Shown: in pieces, positions 16,478-25,088 of the stretch
Numbering within the stretch: the first letter of the stretch is position 1
Layout of the letters: the number at the start of each line of letters is the position of its first letter
Assembly: GCF_004217095.1 (NCBI RefSeq)
Contig: NZ_SHKO01000001.1
Location: 1,054,001 to 1,118,000, forward strand
DNA length: 64,000 nt
Source of the DNA: Advenella incenata
GTDB lineage: Bacteria; Pseudomonadota; Gammaproteobacteria; Burkholderiales; Burkholderiaceae_B
Direction: 5' to 3'
The notes under the pieces: model-generated
Told to the model about the DNA's origin: nothing
What the model saw: only the letters and a program-made list of their open reading frames with translations
The model's database searches: none
Position numbers and translations under genes: made by a program

Positions 16478-17284
16478 ATGCGATACAAAAATTTCAAAGC
16501 CACTCGGGCGGCCTTCGCCGTGACAGCACTCATGACTGTGTTCCTGGCAGGCTGCTCGACGCTAAGTGACGTTAAACCGGACGGCTCCAGTGACAATGTG
16601 GTGTGGCCCGACGTAAACCGTATTACATTCGATAACAAACAGGGCATTTATCCGACACAGCAAAGCATTTCATTGATTCGCGCCGGGATGACCAGGGACC
16701 AGCTTTATCATCTGCTGGGTCGTCCGCACTTTAATGAAGGATTTGGCAGTAACGAATGGGATTATCTCATGCATTTTCCCGGCGCTGGCCAGGGCGAAAA
16801 TGACGTGACCCGCTGCCAGTTCAAGATTTTATTCGATGCAGATCACCTGGCCCGCAATATGTACTGGAAGCCGGTTGGCGACCAGGGCGCAGGCTGCCCT
16901 CCTGGTGCTGCGCCGCAAACCTATACCCTGAGCGCCGATGCGCTATTTGAGTTTGACCGTTCCACGCTTAGCGATGTGACGTCAGGCCGGCAGGCGCTGA
17001 GCAAGCTGGCCGAAAGTCTGCGTGGCACGCAAGGCATCCGCTCAATTTCTGTTACAGGCCATACCGATAGACTGGGCTCGAATGCGTATAATCAGCGCTT
17101 GTCTAAAGCCCGAGCAGATACGGTACGCGGCTATTTGATCCAGAACGGTGTTGCTGGCGATCTGATCCATAGTCGAGGCATGGGGGAAGCTCAGCCGGTG
17201 GCGCAATGTAATAACGGCAACGAGGCGGCACTGATCCGTTGTCTGGCGCCCAATCGCCGTGTCGAGGTGACGGTGGAAAAATGA
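16478..17284 (+). CDS. tpgA: TpgA-like lipoprotein: SmpA/OmlA plus OmpA peptidoglycan-binding domains
   Basis: A 268-residue lipoprotein. The signal peptide ends in the lipobox LAGC with the acylated Cys at residue 26. Residues about 50-125 resemble the SmpA/OmlA (BamE) fold (ISLIRAGMTRDQLYHLLGRP), and residues about 140-268 are an OmpA-type peptidoglycan-binding domain (FEFDRSTL, then VTGHTDRLGSNAYNQRLSKARADTV, shown here in parts). This domain order is that of TpgA, the protein encoded beside AtaA in Acinetobacter that binds the adhesin and peptidoglycan and stabilises surface display. It follows the adhesin by 75 bases in the same direction. Start 16478 is chosen over an upstream Met because it directly precedes a normal signal peptide. 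No aspartate at +2, which fits outer-membrane sorting. Confidence 0.88.
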   Translation: MRYKNFKATRAAFAVTALMTVFLAGCSTLSDVKPDGSSDNVVWPDVNRITFDNKQGIYPTQQSISLIRAGMTRDQLYHLLGRPHFNEGFGSNEWDYLMHFPGAGQGENDVTRCQFKILFDADHLARNMYWKPVGDQGAGCPPGAAPQTYTLSADALFEFDRSTLSDVTSGRQALSKLAESLRGTQGIRSISVTGHTDRLGSNAYNQRLSKARADTVRGYLIQNGVAGDLIHSRGMGEAQPVAQCNNGNEAALIRCLAPNRRVEVTVEK

Positions 17285-17340
17285 GCGATGTGTCCGACGC
17301 GCAGCCGCTTGCGGTATACGTCCGAGTGATTTGAATAACA

Positions 17341-17372
17341 CCCCTCTCTTGCAGAAACATGCAGCAGAGGGG
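17341..17372. terminator. Hairpin between tpgA and the mdc operon end
   Basis: CCCCTCT (17341-17347) pairs with AGAGGGG (17366-17372), with a smaller GCAGAAACATGC element in the loop. It lies between the convergent ends of tpgA and mdcH and could end transcription from either side. There is no clear T-run, so the call is tentative. Confidence 0.4.
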
Positions 17373-17529
17373 CGTGCCCATGCATCACCTATATGCCGGG
17401 ATAACGCAGGGCAGGCACGTTCCGTCGCTCTGCCTGAAAGGGGCGCAGTACCGGTATTGTAATTGCCGCCCTATAATGTTCCGGCGTCAACGGCCGAAGG
17501 GATTTTCGGCGTCTGTGCATTAATCGGTA

Positions 17530-18453
17530 TCAACGGCGCACCAGCAGATTATCAACCCACTTTTGTATGCCGAGCGGGGAGCGGAAGTCATCGATCGCTC
17601 TGGCTGGTATATCTGGATAGATGGCATTCCACATTCGTGCCATGGCGCGACCCGGCCCGATCTCTAGCACGGCATCCGGTTGCAGTTCACGAATGGCCTG
17701 CAGGCAGGCTACCCAATCCATGGCATGGCTTATCTGATCAGCCAGCGCATCCAGCGCCTGCGCCGCCAGCATGGCTGCGCGACCGTCCATGGCGCTCAGC
17801 ACTTTGAATGTCAGGGGCGCCTTATTGCGATAGGGCGCAAGGTGACGAGCGAATGCCGGTGTAGCGGACTGCAGCAGCGCGGTATGCGAAGGTGTCTGAA
17901 CAGACAGCCTGACAACGCGCATGGCGCCGTGCTCGTGAGCCAATTGCCCGGCATGCTGCAAGTCTTGTTCTAGGCCACCAATAACATAGTGCTGCTCTGG
18001 ATTGATGATGGCCAGATGCGTGTTGCTGCTAGTGGTAATCTTTTCGATATCATTAAGGGACAAGCCCATGATGGCCATCAGGCCTGCCGGTGTTTGTATG
18101 CAGTCGTCCATGCAGGCAGCCCGTTGTGCTGCCAAAGTGATTCCCTGCTGCATATCGAAAGCGCCGGCTGCGCTGCAGGCTGCCAGCTCTCCCAGGGAAT
18201 ATCCTGCTGCGCAAATCGGTCGCGGCAGCAACGGTTGCAGTTCATGCCACCATTGCAGTTGAAATGCAAAGATAAACGGCTGGGCAATCCTGTTTTGTCC
18301 AAGTGTCTCGCAATGGACTGCAGCGTTATGCCAGACATCAGGCAGCTGTTTTGACATTTGTGCTGCCGTTTCTGGCGACACCATCGTTTGCAGTGTTTGA
18401 AAATGTTCAGCAGATTGTTGTCCCTGGCCGCTGAATACGATGGCAAGGCGCAT
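17530..18453 (-). CDS. mdcH: Malonate decarboxylase malonyl transferase MdcH
   Basis: A 307-residue acyltransferase resembling FabD. GQGQQ near the N-terminus (9-13) and the nucleophile elbow GYSLGE with Ser86 mark a malonyl-CoA:ACP transacylase. In malonate decarboxylase this enzyme loads the first malonyl group onto the acyl carrier subunit to start the cycle. The start at 18453 is one base after the mdcB stop; a longer frame would overlap mdcB. It is the last gene of the madLM-mdcACDEGBH operon. Confidence 0.92.
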   Translation of the reverse strand: MRLAIVFSGQGQQSAEHFQTLQTMVSPETAAQMSKQLPDVWHNAAVHCETLGQNRIAQPFIFAFQLQWWHELQPLLPRPICAAGYSLGELAACSAAGAFDMQQGITLAAQRAACMDDCIQTPAGLMAIMGLSLNDIEKITTSSNTHLAIINPEQHYVIGGLEQDLQHAGQLAHEHGAMRVVRLSVQTPSHTALLQSATPAFARHLAPYRNKAPLTFKVLSAMDGRAAMLAAQALDALADQISHAMDWVACLQAIRELQPDAVLEIGPGRAMARMWNAIYPDIPARAIDDFRSPLGIQKWVDNLLVRR

Positions 18454-18454
18454 A

Positions 18455-19321
18455 TCAGAGTGACTCCAGAAACAGGACGACACCTAACAAGTCGGCCGAT
18501 CCGCCAGGACTGAGCCGACGGGATACAAACTTGGCATGCAAGGCCTGGGCGTGATTTTGCCAGTCTGGGGCATGTACACCACCGCGGGCAAGAAATGTTG
18601 TTGCGGCTTTGCGGGCAAAATCCAGGCCCGGATGACCGCCTCGCCAAAGCAGATTGGTGTCTTCTAGTTCGGCCATCAGTGCAAAGAAACACTGGACTGC
18701 TGCCTGTTGCGGGCAATGTGTTTGTGCAAGCGCTGCACGATAGGCCGGCAAGCCAATGCTGATGGCCGAGGGAAAGCCGGCGGCAGCCTCGGTGCGTGCG
18801 CCCCCGCTGCCGTAACGGCGTTGAACGACAGCACCGTGACTATCGTTGCCGGGTTTTGCGCTGGCTACAATGGCAGGCCCCCACAGGTCTGCAACGCGCC
18901 GACTGACCGATTCGGCCGAGCACGAACCGCCAAGGGCAATGTCAGCACCCGCGGCCGCACACAGCAACCCCAAATTGAAAATTGCCCCGCGGTGAGTGTT
19001 AATACCATTGGTGGCCTGCAGCATGCGCTGCTCTGCATCCACTCCGCAACATTGCAACTGTGCATAAGTGGGCGTTTGCATGCCCAGGCGAGATATCGCC
19101 GGGAAATACCCGCGCAGCGCCTGAAGGCTTCGCACAAAGGTACTGAAATCCATGTCGGTGTGGCTGCCGCTGTCCACGGGGTTGACCAGGCCAGGTTTAG
19201 GCGCAAGCGCGACCTCCCGATACAGCGCGCCGATTGCCAGCCGGCCAATTTTTTCCGGTGTCAATGTTGCACGGGACGCATGATCAATGCTTTGCTCTGG
19301 CTTGATGGATTCAGCAAACAT
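18455..19321 (-). CDS. mdcB: Triphosphoribosyl-dephospho-CoA synthase MdcB
   Basis: A 288-residue CitG/MdcB-family enzyme that joins dephospho-CoA and ATP to make 2'-(5''-triphosphoribosyl)-3'-dephospho-CoA, the precursor of the prosthetic group of the acyl carrier subunit. The family signature PKPGLVNPVDSGSHTDMD is at residues 41-58. It overlaps the end of mdcG by 11 bases and is followed by mdcH after one base. Confidence 0.92.
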   Translation of the reverse strand: MFAESIKPEQSIDHASRATLTPEKIGRLAIGALYREVALAPKPGLVNPVDSGSHTDMDFSTFVRSLQALRGYFPAISRLGMQTPTYAQLQCCGVDAEQRMLQATNGINTHRGAIFNLGLLCAAAGADIALGGSCSAESVSRRVADLWGPAIVASAKPGNDSHGAVVQRRYGSGGARTEAAAGFPSAISIGLPAYRAALAQTHCPQQAAVQCFFALMAELEDTNLLWRGGHPGLDFARKAATTFLARGGVHAPDWQNHAQALHAKFVSRRLSPGGSADLLGVVLFLESL

Positions 19322-20000
19322 GGTCGTGTTCCTTTAAATGCGATAGCAGTTCAGTCAGACTCAGCAATGCAACGTCGGTGTTTTTCTTGACGATAACCCT
19401 TGTCGCCTGTTGTGTCGGTTGCGTCGGTTGAGACAAGGCCTGGGCAAGCTCCTTCCAGTTGGCGGCCGCGCCACCGGCAAAGCGTATTTCACCATCCAGC
19501 GAGCAGGGCAGCGCCTGCTGGGCCTGTTGCAGGGCTTCAATGCAGGGAGCAAGCTGAGGCGTACGGGCAATATCACAGACAAGATCAATGTCAGACCCAC
19601 TATGTCTATATGTGGTTCCGCTTAGCATTTCCCACGCGAGCGATCCGTACACGCTGACCACAATATCGTGCGATTCACATTGCTGCAGCAAACGTTTCAA
19701 TGGTTCAGCAACGGCTGCAGTGCAGGTATTTACGCAATGAGCGAGCGTAAGCGGTGACGCGATTGCGCAGATTGCATCGGGATTGACCGAGACGCTTATT
19801 CGCCTGGGCTCCGTACCCGGCGGCAATGTCAGGCCCAACAAAATCTGGGCGCCGGCGGCCGCAGGTTGCCGGGCCACCACCAGCGGCTGCCGAGCCTGCA
19901 GCCAGCGCTGCAGGGCTGCGTGAGCGGCGGGGCTGCGCATTGGGCTGAGCAACTGGTAATCTGCGGTCGGGTACAGATAGGCAAGGTCATGGCGACGCAT
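19311..20000 (-). CDS. mdcG: Phosphoribosyl-dephospho-CoA transferase MdcG
   Basis: A 229-residue enzyme that transfers the phosphoribosyl-dephospho-CoA prosthetic group onto the acyl carrier protein MdcC. The nucleotidyltransferase-like metal motif GSDIDL (D137, D139) is visible, preceded by VYGSLAWE. The two genes for making and attaching the cofactor (mdcG, mdcB) sit together, overlapping by 11 bases. Confidence 0.9.
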   Translation of the reverse strand: MRRHDLAYLYPTADYQLLSPMRSPAAHAALQRWLQARQPLVVARQPAAAGAQILLGLTLPPGTEPRRISVSVNPDAICAIASPLTLAHCVNTCTAAVAEPLKRLLQQCESHDIVVSVYGSLAWEMLSGTTYRHSGSDIDLVCDIARTPQLAPCIEALQQAQQALPCSLDGEIRFAGGAAANWKELAQALSQPTQPTQQATRVIVKKNTDVALLSLTELLSHLKEHDHVC

Positions 20001-20010
20001 GATTTATTTC

Positions 20011-20721
20011 CTATGCGGCCAGGATCTGATCGACAATGCTGGCCGCCTGCACCCGTCCGGTTCTGTCCTGGCCTGTCTGCATACGAAGGTCTGGTCCAGC
20101 CTGGTCTTTTAATAATCCGGCAAGCGCAGCTTCGAGCAGTGTGGCGGAGGGTGCCGGCCATATATCCTCGATAGCACCCATGCGCTGGTAATTTTCCGCG
20201 CCAGGTGCAAAGGTGGGGGCACTGGCTGAAAGCTGCACCAGTTTTGCATGATCTATCTTGGTCACGCGCGCCATGGCTTTCAAATCCATGACCCGCACTT
20301 GCGAGCTGGCCAGCGCGTAGGCGCGGTCTGCCATGAGTCCGAAAGACAGGTAGCCGCCGCTGACCGCCTCTCCGGTGACCAGGCTCAGGCTGACATGGCC
20401 AAGGCGTCGGGCCAGGTCGACGCAGGCCGCCAGATGCGCCAGGCTCCCATTGAGGCAAAGTAGCTCCTGGGCACGCGATAATGCCTGACCCTGGGTGTCG
20501 ACCAGAAATATCAGTGGTCGACGCGGATGCGCCTGGATCGTAATCAATATCTGCTGGGCCAGGTACAGTGCAATCTCGTGGTCGATGGCGGCAGCGTCCG
20601 TCGTTCCCAGTACCGTAACGTCGCCAGCGGCGGTGCTTGCTGTTCCGCCCAATTGATGACCGTCGATTCGAACTTGATGTCCGGCCGGAAACAAGGTGTC
20701 CAGAATAGTTGTCAGGTTCAT
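20011..20721 (-). CDS. mdcE: Malonate decarboxylase gamma subunit MdcE
   Basis: A 236-residue carboxyltransferase-fold subunit that with MdcD decarboxylates malonyl-S-ACP to acetyl-S-ACP. GEAVSGGYLSFGLMADRAYA is the crotonase-type oxyanion/glycine-rich segment. The start at 20721 overlaps the mdcD stop by four bases, so an upstream in-frame Met is rejected. Confidence 0.92.
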   Translation of the reverse strand: MNLTTILDTLFPAGHQVRIDGHQLGGTASTAAGDVTVLGTTDAAAIDHEIALYLAQQILITIQAHPRRPLIFLVDTQGQALSRAQELLCLNGSLAHLAACVDLARRLGHVSLSLVTGEAVSGGYLSFGLMADRAYALASSQVRVMDLKAMARVTKIDHAKLVQLSASAPTFAPGAENYQRMGAIEDIWPAPSATLLEAALAGLLKDQAGPDLRMQTGQDRTGRVQAASIVDQILAA

Positions 20722-21632
20722 GTGTAAAGTTCCTTCTGCAGTTCGGTCAGGTCCGCACAGTTCATCATGGGAATGTCGGCGGGCGCCTGGATGCCCAGGG
20801 CTTGCCATACTTGCAGCCCATCGCGCATACCTTTGAAATTGTCCATTCGAGCCAGCAGGCGCGACTGGTTCTGCTTCTGCGCAGCCAGATCAGGTGGCGC
20901 AAATTGCTTATCTGCAAGCAGCTGCCTGGCGGCATCCCGGAATGCAAACGGATCGTCTTCTACCAGAGCGGCGCAATCGTTCATCAGATAACGGTGCTTG
21001 CCGCCAGTCACGCGCCACACCAGGGCCCGATCACGGGAGTCGAACTCTTCGACACCGGCCACGGTTTCGATGACTTCGGGGCCGGACAGGGCAAGACGGC
21101 CTTCTTCGGACATGACGATTGCGGAACAAAGGCAGGTCACAATGCCCATGCCGCCGAACGCGCCGCAACTGCCTCCCACCAGTGCCACTACCGGTATGCC
21201 AGCGGCACGCGTATCCAGTATGGCGCGCATGATTTCGGAAATGGCAATCAATCCGGCATTGGCTTCATGTAACCTGACGCCACCGGAGTCGACTAGAAAC
21301 AGGACTGCAGCGGGTTTGTCGCGTATGGCGCGGCGTAAAAGACCGACAATTTTGGCCCCGTGGACTTCACCAACAGACCCGCCCATGAACTGGCCTTCCT
21401 GGGAGATAATGAAGACCGGTTTTTCATTCAAGAGGCCTTCGCCAATGATCACACCATCATCGAAGGCGCCGGGAATGTCCAGTGCCGCCAGATGTGTGCT
21501 TGGTGAGCTCTCTGTCGGCGGCATCAGTTCCCGGAAGCTGCCTTTATCCAGTATCCAGGAAAGTCGCTGTCGGGCAGTGGCTTCGAAGTAACTATGGCGT
21601 AACGAGTGCGCAGAGCTATTTTCCGTGGTCAT
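20718..21632 (-). CDS. mdcD: Malonate decarboxylase beta subunit MdcD
   Basis: A 304-residue carboxyltransferase-type subunit. Family features include RQRLSWILDKGSFREL near the N-terminus, the VLFLVDSGGVRLHEANAGL stretch, and the glycine-rich GGSCGAFGGMGIV. With MdcE it forms the decarboxylase of the biotin-independent complex. It overlaps mdcC and mdcE by four bases each, consistent with coupled translation of complex subunits. Confidence 0.93.
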   Translation of the reverse strand: MTTENSSAHSLRHSYFEATARQRLSWILDKGSFRELMPPTESSPSTHLAALDIPGAFDDGVIIGEGLLNEKPVFIISQEGQFMGGSVGEVHGAKIVGLLRRAIRDKPAAVLFLVDSGGVRLHEANAGLIAISEIMRAILDTRAAGIPVVALVGGSCGAFGGMGIVTCLCSAIVMSEEGRLALSGPEVIETVAGVEEFDSRDRALVWRVTGGKHRYLMNDCAALVEDDPFAFRDAARQLLADKQFAPPDLAAQKQNQSRLLARMDNFKGMRDGLQVWQALGIQAPADIPMMNCADLTELQKELYT

Positions 21633-21943
21633 CGCAAACCTCCTGCATATTGACTGATTGCCTGGCCGAGTCTGAGCGTGACCACCGCAGGTGTTGCGCC
21701 CATATCGTTAATGGCGATGTGCGTGCCACCCACGGCATGATGGGATATGAACTCTGCCAGAACGGCCTGCCAGATATTCCCGAATCCGCGGGCAGAGGTC
21801 TTTATCTCTATTGTGCAGGACGCGGCAGTATCTGCGGGCCGCACCAGCACTTCAAGGTTGCCCGAGCCAACCACGCCGCAAAGCACTGCACCACTAGCGG
21901 GTTTGATAGTGGGTGTTGAAAAATGATATTCAAGTTTTTCCAT
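21629..21943 (-). CDS. mdcC: Malonate decarboxylase acyl carrier protein MdcC
   Basis: A 104-residue acyl carrier subunit. The attachment Ser for the phosphoribosyl-dephospho-CoA group is probably Ser27 in CGVVGSGNLEVLV. Start 21943 lies five bases after the mdcA stop; a longer frame would run into mdcA. It shuttles malonyl and acetyl groups between MdcA and MdcDE. Confidence 0.92.
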   Translation of the reverse strand: MEKLEYHFSTPTIKPASGAVLCGVVGSGNLEVLVRPADTAASCTIEIKTSARGFGNIWQAVLAEFISHHAVGGTHIAINDMGATPAVVTLRLGQAISQYAGGLR

Positions 21944-21948
21944 GGAGT

Positions 21949-23604
21949 TCACCAATTGCGGAATCGGGAAGGGGGCGCGTAAAGATCGCCAGACCATCTG
22001 ACGAGATCTTTGACCGAGCGGGCCGCCAGCAGATCCCGCGTTGCCAGGCGAGGGTCAATGCCCAAATCTTCGGGACGGCGAACCACGCCACGATCGCGCA
22101 GATTTTCAACCATGCGCCTATCGCGTGCCATGCCTACAGGTGTAAAGCCGGCAACGCCGCGAATGGCCTGGGCGCGTTCCTCGGCGCCGCGACATAAAAG
22201 CAGATTGGCGATGCCTTCTTCGGTCACGATATGCGTGACATCGTCGCCGTAAATCATAATGGGAGGCAGCTCGGCATCCATGGCCGCTTTCAACTGCCAG
22301 GCGTCCAGCTCCTCTACAAATACCGGCGTCATATGTTCGCGAAACGTTTCTACCGTTTGGACAACCAGCTTGCGCCCGCGTATCGCGTCGGGTCCGGCGG
22401 CCTCTCTGCCCGCCTTGAGCCAGGCGGCAGAGGCGTGTCGCCGGCCATGTGGGTCTGAACCCATATTGGGTGCGCCGCCGAAGCCTGTAATGCGTCCGGT
22501 TGTTGCGGTCGAACTATTTCCGGCCAGATCGATTTGCAGTGTTGAGCCGATGAACATATCGCAGGCATACAGGCCCGCCGTCTGGCTCAAAGCACGATTT
22601 GAACGCATACTGCCGTCCCGGCCGGTGAAAAATATGTCCGGGCGGGCGGCGATGTAGTTCTCCATGCCAACTTCGGAGCCGAAGCTGTGGATGGATTGCA
22701 CGCAACCGGATTCAATGGCGGGAATCAGGGTGGGGTGGGGGTTCAGGGCCCAGTGGGTGCAGATTTTTCCTTTCAGGCCAAGTTCGGTTGCATATGTGGG
22801 TAGCAGCAATTCAATTGCAGCGGTATCAAAGCCGATTCCATGATTGAGCCTTTGTACGCCATACTCGGCGTAAATGCCTTTGATCGCCATCATCGCCATC
22901 AATATCTGCACTTCTGTAATCTGAGCCGGGTCGCGGGTGAACAACGGTTCAATATAGTTGGGACGTGGTGCCACTACGGTAAAGTCGACCCAGTCCGCCG
23001 GAATATCGACCCGTGGCAATGTATCCACTCGTTCATTGACCTGAGCGATCACGATCCCGCTGCGAAACGCCGTGGCCTCTACGATGGCTGGTGTATCTTC
23101 GGTATTCGGGCCGGTGTACAGGTTGCCGGCAGCGTCCGCCGCCTGCGCCGCAATCAGGCAGACATTGGGAGTCAGATCGGTAAAGTAGCGACCGAATAGT
23201 TCCAGATATGTATGGATGGCGCCGATCTCGATCTGTTTGTCCTGTACCAGTCGCGCCAGGCGAGCCCCTTGCGGACCTGAAAAAGAAAAATCCAGTCGGC
23301 TGGCAATGCCGTTTTCGAAAAGATCCAAATGACTGGGCAGGGCGAGCACAGACTGAACCATGTGCAGATGATGCAATTGTTGCGGATCGCAAGCGGCCAG
23401 CGAGTCAGCGAGAAAATCGGCCTGCTTCTGGTTATTGCCTTCCAGGCACACGCGATCGCCTGGTTCAATAACCGCTTGCAGCAGCTGGGTGATCTGCTCT
23501 TGTGTAATTTGAGGGGCCAGCCCCAGATTGGCAGCACGTTCCAGGCGTCGCTGTCGCCCGCGTTTTCGTGTGTCCCAGACTTTGGAGGTGCCAGTGTGAT
23601 TCAT
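21949..23604 (-). CDS. mdcA: Malonate decarboxylase alpha subunit MdcA
   Basis: A 551-residue acetyl-S-ACP:malonate ACP transferase of the CoA-transferase superfamily. It exchanges the acetyl group on MdcC for malonate, releasing acetate. Recognisable stretches are FSFSGPQGARLARLV, the GIGFDTAAIELLLPTYA region and IMIYGDDVTHIVTEEGIANLL. It is the first and largest enzyme gene of the mdc set and follows madM by about 20 bases. Confidence 0.94.
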   Translation of the reverse strand: MNHTGTSKVWDTRKRGRQRRLERAANLGLAPQITQEQITQLLQAVIEPGDRVCLEGNNQKQADFLADSLAACDPQQLHHLHMVQSVLALPSHLDLFENGIASRLDFSFSGPQGARLARLVQDKQIEIGAIHTYLELFGRYFTDLTPNVCLIAAQAADAAGNLYTGPNTEDTPAIVEATAFRSGIVIAQVNERVDTLPRVDIPADWVDFTVVAPRPNYIEPLFTRDPAQITEVQILMAMMAIKGIYAEYGVQRLNHGIGFDTAAIELLLPTYATELGLKGKICTHWALNPHPTLIPAIESGCVQSIHSFGSEVGMENYIAARPDIFFTGRDGSMRSNRALSQTAGLYACDMFIGSTLQIDLAGNSSTATTGRITGFGGAPNMGSDPHGRRHASAAWLKAGREAAGPDAIRGRKLVVQTVETFREHMTPVFVEELDAWQLKAAMDAELPPIMIYGDDVTHIVTEEGIANLLLCRGAEERAQAIRGVAGFTPVGMARDRRMVENLRDRGVVRRPEDLGIDPRLATRDLLAARSVKDLVRWSGDLYAPPSRFRNW

Positions 23605-23625
23605 AGGGTATTCCTGTTGCTTAAA

Positions 23626-24393
23626 TTAACCGAATAACGCTCTTGTTGCGAGAAACAGAACAGAGGGCCCCATCAGGCAGCCCAGGCCGGTATAAAAGGT
23701 TGCTGTCAGCGCGCCATAAGGCACCAGACGCGGATCTGTGGCCGCCAGCCCTGCGGCAACGCCGCTGGTGGTTCCTGCCATGCCGCCAAAGACCATTGCC
23801 GAACGTGGATTATCCAGACGCATGAAGCGGGCCGTGGCAGGGGTAAAGACCATGACAAGAATGGCCTTGATCAGGCCCACGCCAATGGACAGGGCAATGA
23901 CGTCTGAACTGGCGCCGATGGCCGCGCCGGTAACCGGACCCACAATGTAGGTCATCGCACCGGCACCGATCGTCGCCATGGATACCGCGTCCCGGTAGCC
24001 GAATGCATAGGCAACGCTTGCCCCCACAACGAACGGGAGCACGATACCCAGCATCAGGGAAACCATACCGATGAGTCCTGCCTTTTTAACTTCTTCTACC
24101 TGTACGTCAAATGCCGTCGCGACGATGGCAAAATCACGCAACATGGCGCCGCCCATGAGCCCTATCCCGGCAAACAGCTTGATGTCAGCCAGCCCTTTGG
24201 TGCCACCCGTTTCTATTCCGCCCCAGTAGGCAAGAATTAAACCGATCACAATCGCAATGGCCGAACCATGTACGCGCCCATTGGTCAGTCGTCTTGACAG
24301 ATGACCAGAAATCCATATGATCAGACCGACGAAAGCGAACGCGGCGATCAGATTGTTCTGCATAATTGCCTGTTTCAACATATCCATAGTCAT
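23626..24393 (-). CDS. madM: Malonate transporter subunit MadM
   Basis: A 255-residue inner-membrane protein with about seven hydrophobic segments. It matches the MadM half of the two-component sodium-dependent malonate carrier MadLM. GGGAGAC lies just upstream; the start could be the Met at 24393 or the one two codons later. It lies nine bases after madL and supplies substrate to the decarboxylase that follows. Confidence 0.9.
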   Translation of the reverse strand: MTMDMLKQAIMQNNLIAAFAFVGLIIWISGHLSRRLTNGRVHGSAIAIVIGLILAYWGGIETGGTKGLADIKLFAGIGLMGGAMLRDFAIVATAFDVQVEEVKKAGLIGMVSLMLGIVLPFVVGASVAYAFGYRDAVSMATIGAGAMTYIVGPVTGAAIGASSDVIALSIGVGLIKAILVMVFTPATARFMRLDNPRSAMVFGGMAGTTSGVAAGLAATDPRLVPYGALTATFYTGLGCLMGPSVLFLATRALFG

Positions 24394-24401
24394 GTCTCCC
24401 T

Positions 24402-24803
24402 TTACGCGCGGTCAGCAGCGAGGCTGGCTTGCCAGGTAGCGCCGGCATCCTCAGGACCGCGGCGATTGATCGCCGCGATAACGCATACAGTAAGCACCAC
24501 CGTCAGGATGGCGCCCAGTATGGCGACCGGGCCGCCCTTGAGTGCGGCCACAACATTCTGCTGCGAGGCCATGGCGATCACGATAGGAATATACATGGCC
24601 GACCAGAACCCTACGCCGGCCAGTGTGGTGGCGGGCATGAGTCCTTTCTTGTGCAGGTAGGTGCGGGCTACGATCAGCAGCATCATGGAGATGCCGACGC
24701 CGCCCACGTTGGCTTTGACCCCGATCAGCATGCCCAGCAGGTCGCCGATGTAGACTCCCAGTAAATGGCATGCTGCCAGTATGGCAGTACCGTAAATAAT
24801 CAT
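24402..24803 (-). CDS. madL: Malonate transporter subunit MadL
   Basis: A 133-residue inner-membrane protein with about four transmembrane segments, the small MadL partner of MadM. ANVGGVGISMMLLIVARTYL is typical of the family. It is the first gene of the malonate operon, divergent from the LysR regulator at 25089, with the shared promoter region between 24804 and 25088. Confidence 0.9.
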   Translation of the reverse strand: MIIYGTAILAACHLLGVYIGDLLGMLIGVKANVGGVGISMMLLIVARTYLHKKGLMPATTLAGVGFWSAMYIPIVIAMASQQNVVAALKGGPVAILGAILTVVLTVCVIAAINRRGPEDAGATWQASLAADRA

Positions 24804-24986
24804 GGTGTTGTCTCCGGATGTTTTTATGATGGATTGTTAAGCGTTGTTAGTACCGAAATGGAATCAGTCTGGCATAGAAGGTGTTGCGAACGCCGCTATG
24901 ACTCCTTTTGGTAAGACAGACAATAGACAGGGCTGGCGGGCTTTTCAATCAACCTGCATGTACAATCGTTTAGCCTGAGGTTAAAT

Positions 24987-25010
24987 ATTCCGTCGTCGCC
25001 GAATGCATTC
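24987..25010. promoter_or_regulatory. Candidate MdcR operator
   Basis: ATTC-N10-GAAT (24987-25004), overlapping the palindrome GAATGCATTC (25001-25010), lies about 80 bases before mdcR in the divergent madL-mdcR intergenic region. The spacing fits a LysR-type box. The link to MdcR is inferred from position only. Confidence 0.35.
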
Positions 25011-25088
25011 CTATAGTCAACAGCCAGGTCTTCTGGCCTGACCTATCGTTTACCCTAGCCATCATGAAAGATCCTGTGAGTCAAACCC

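Noticed and set aside
17530-25000. Malonate operon as a possible novel system
   Set aside because: Gene content and motifs match known biotin-independent malonate decarboxylase with MadLM; only ordinary variation in order seen.
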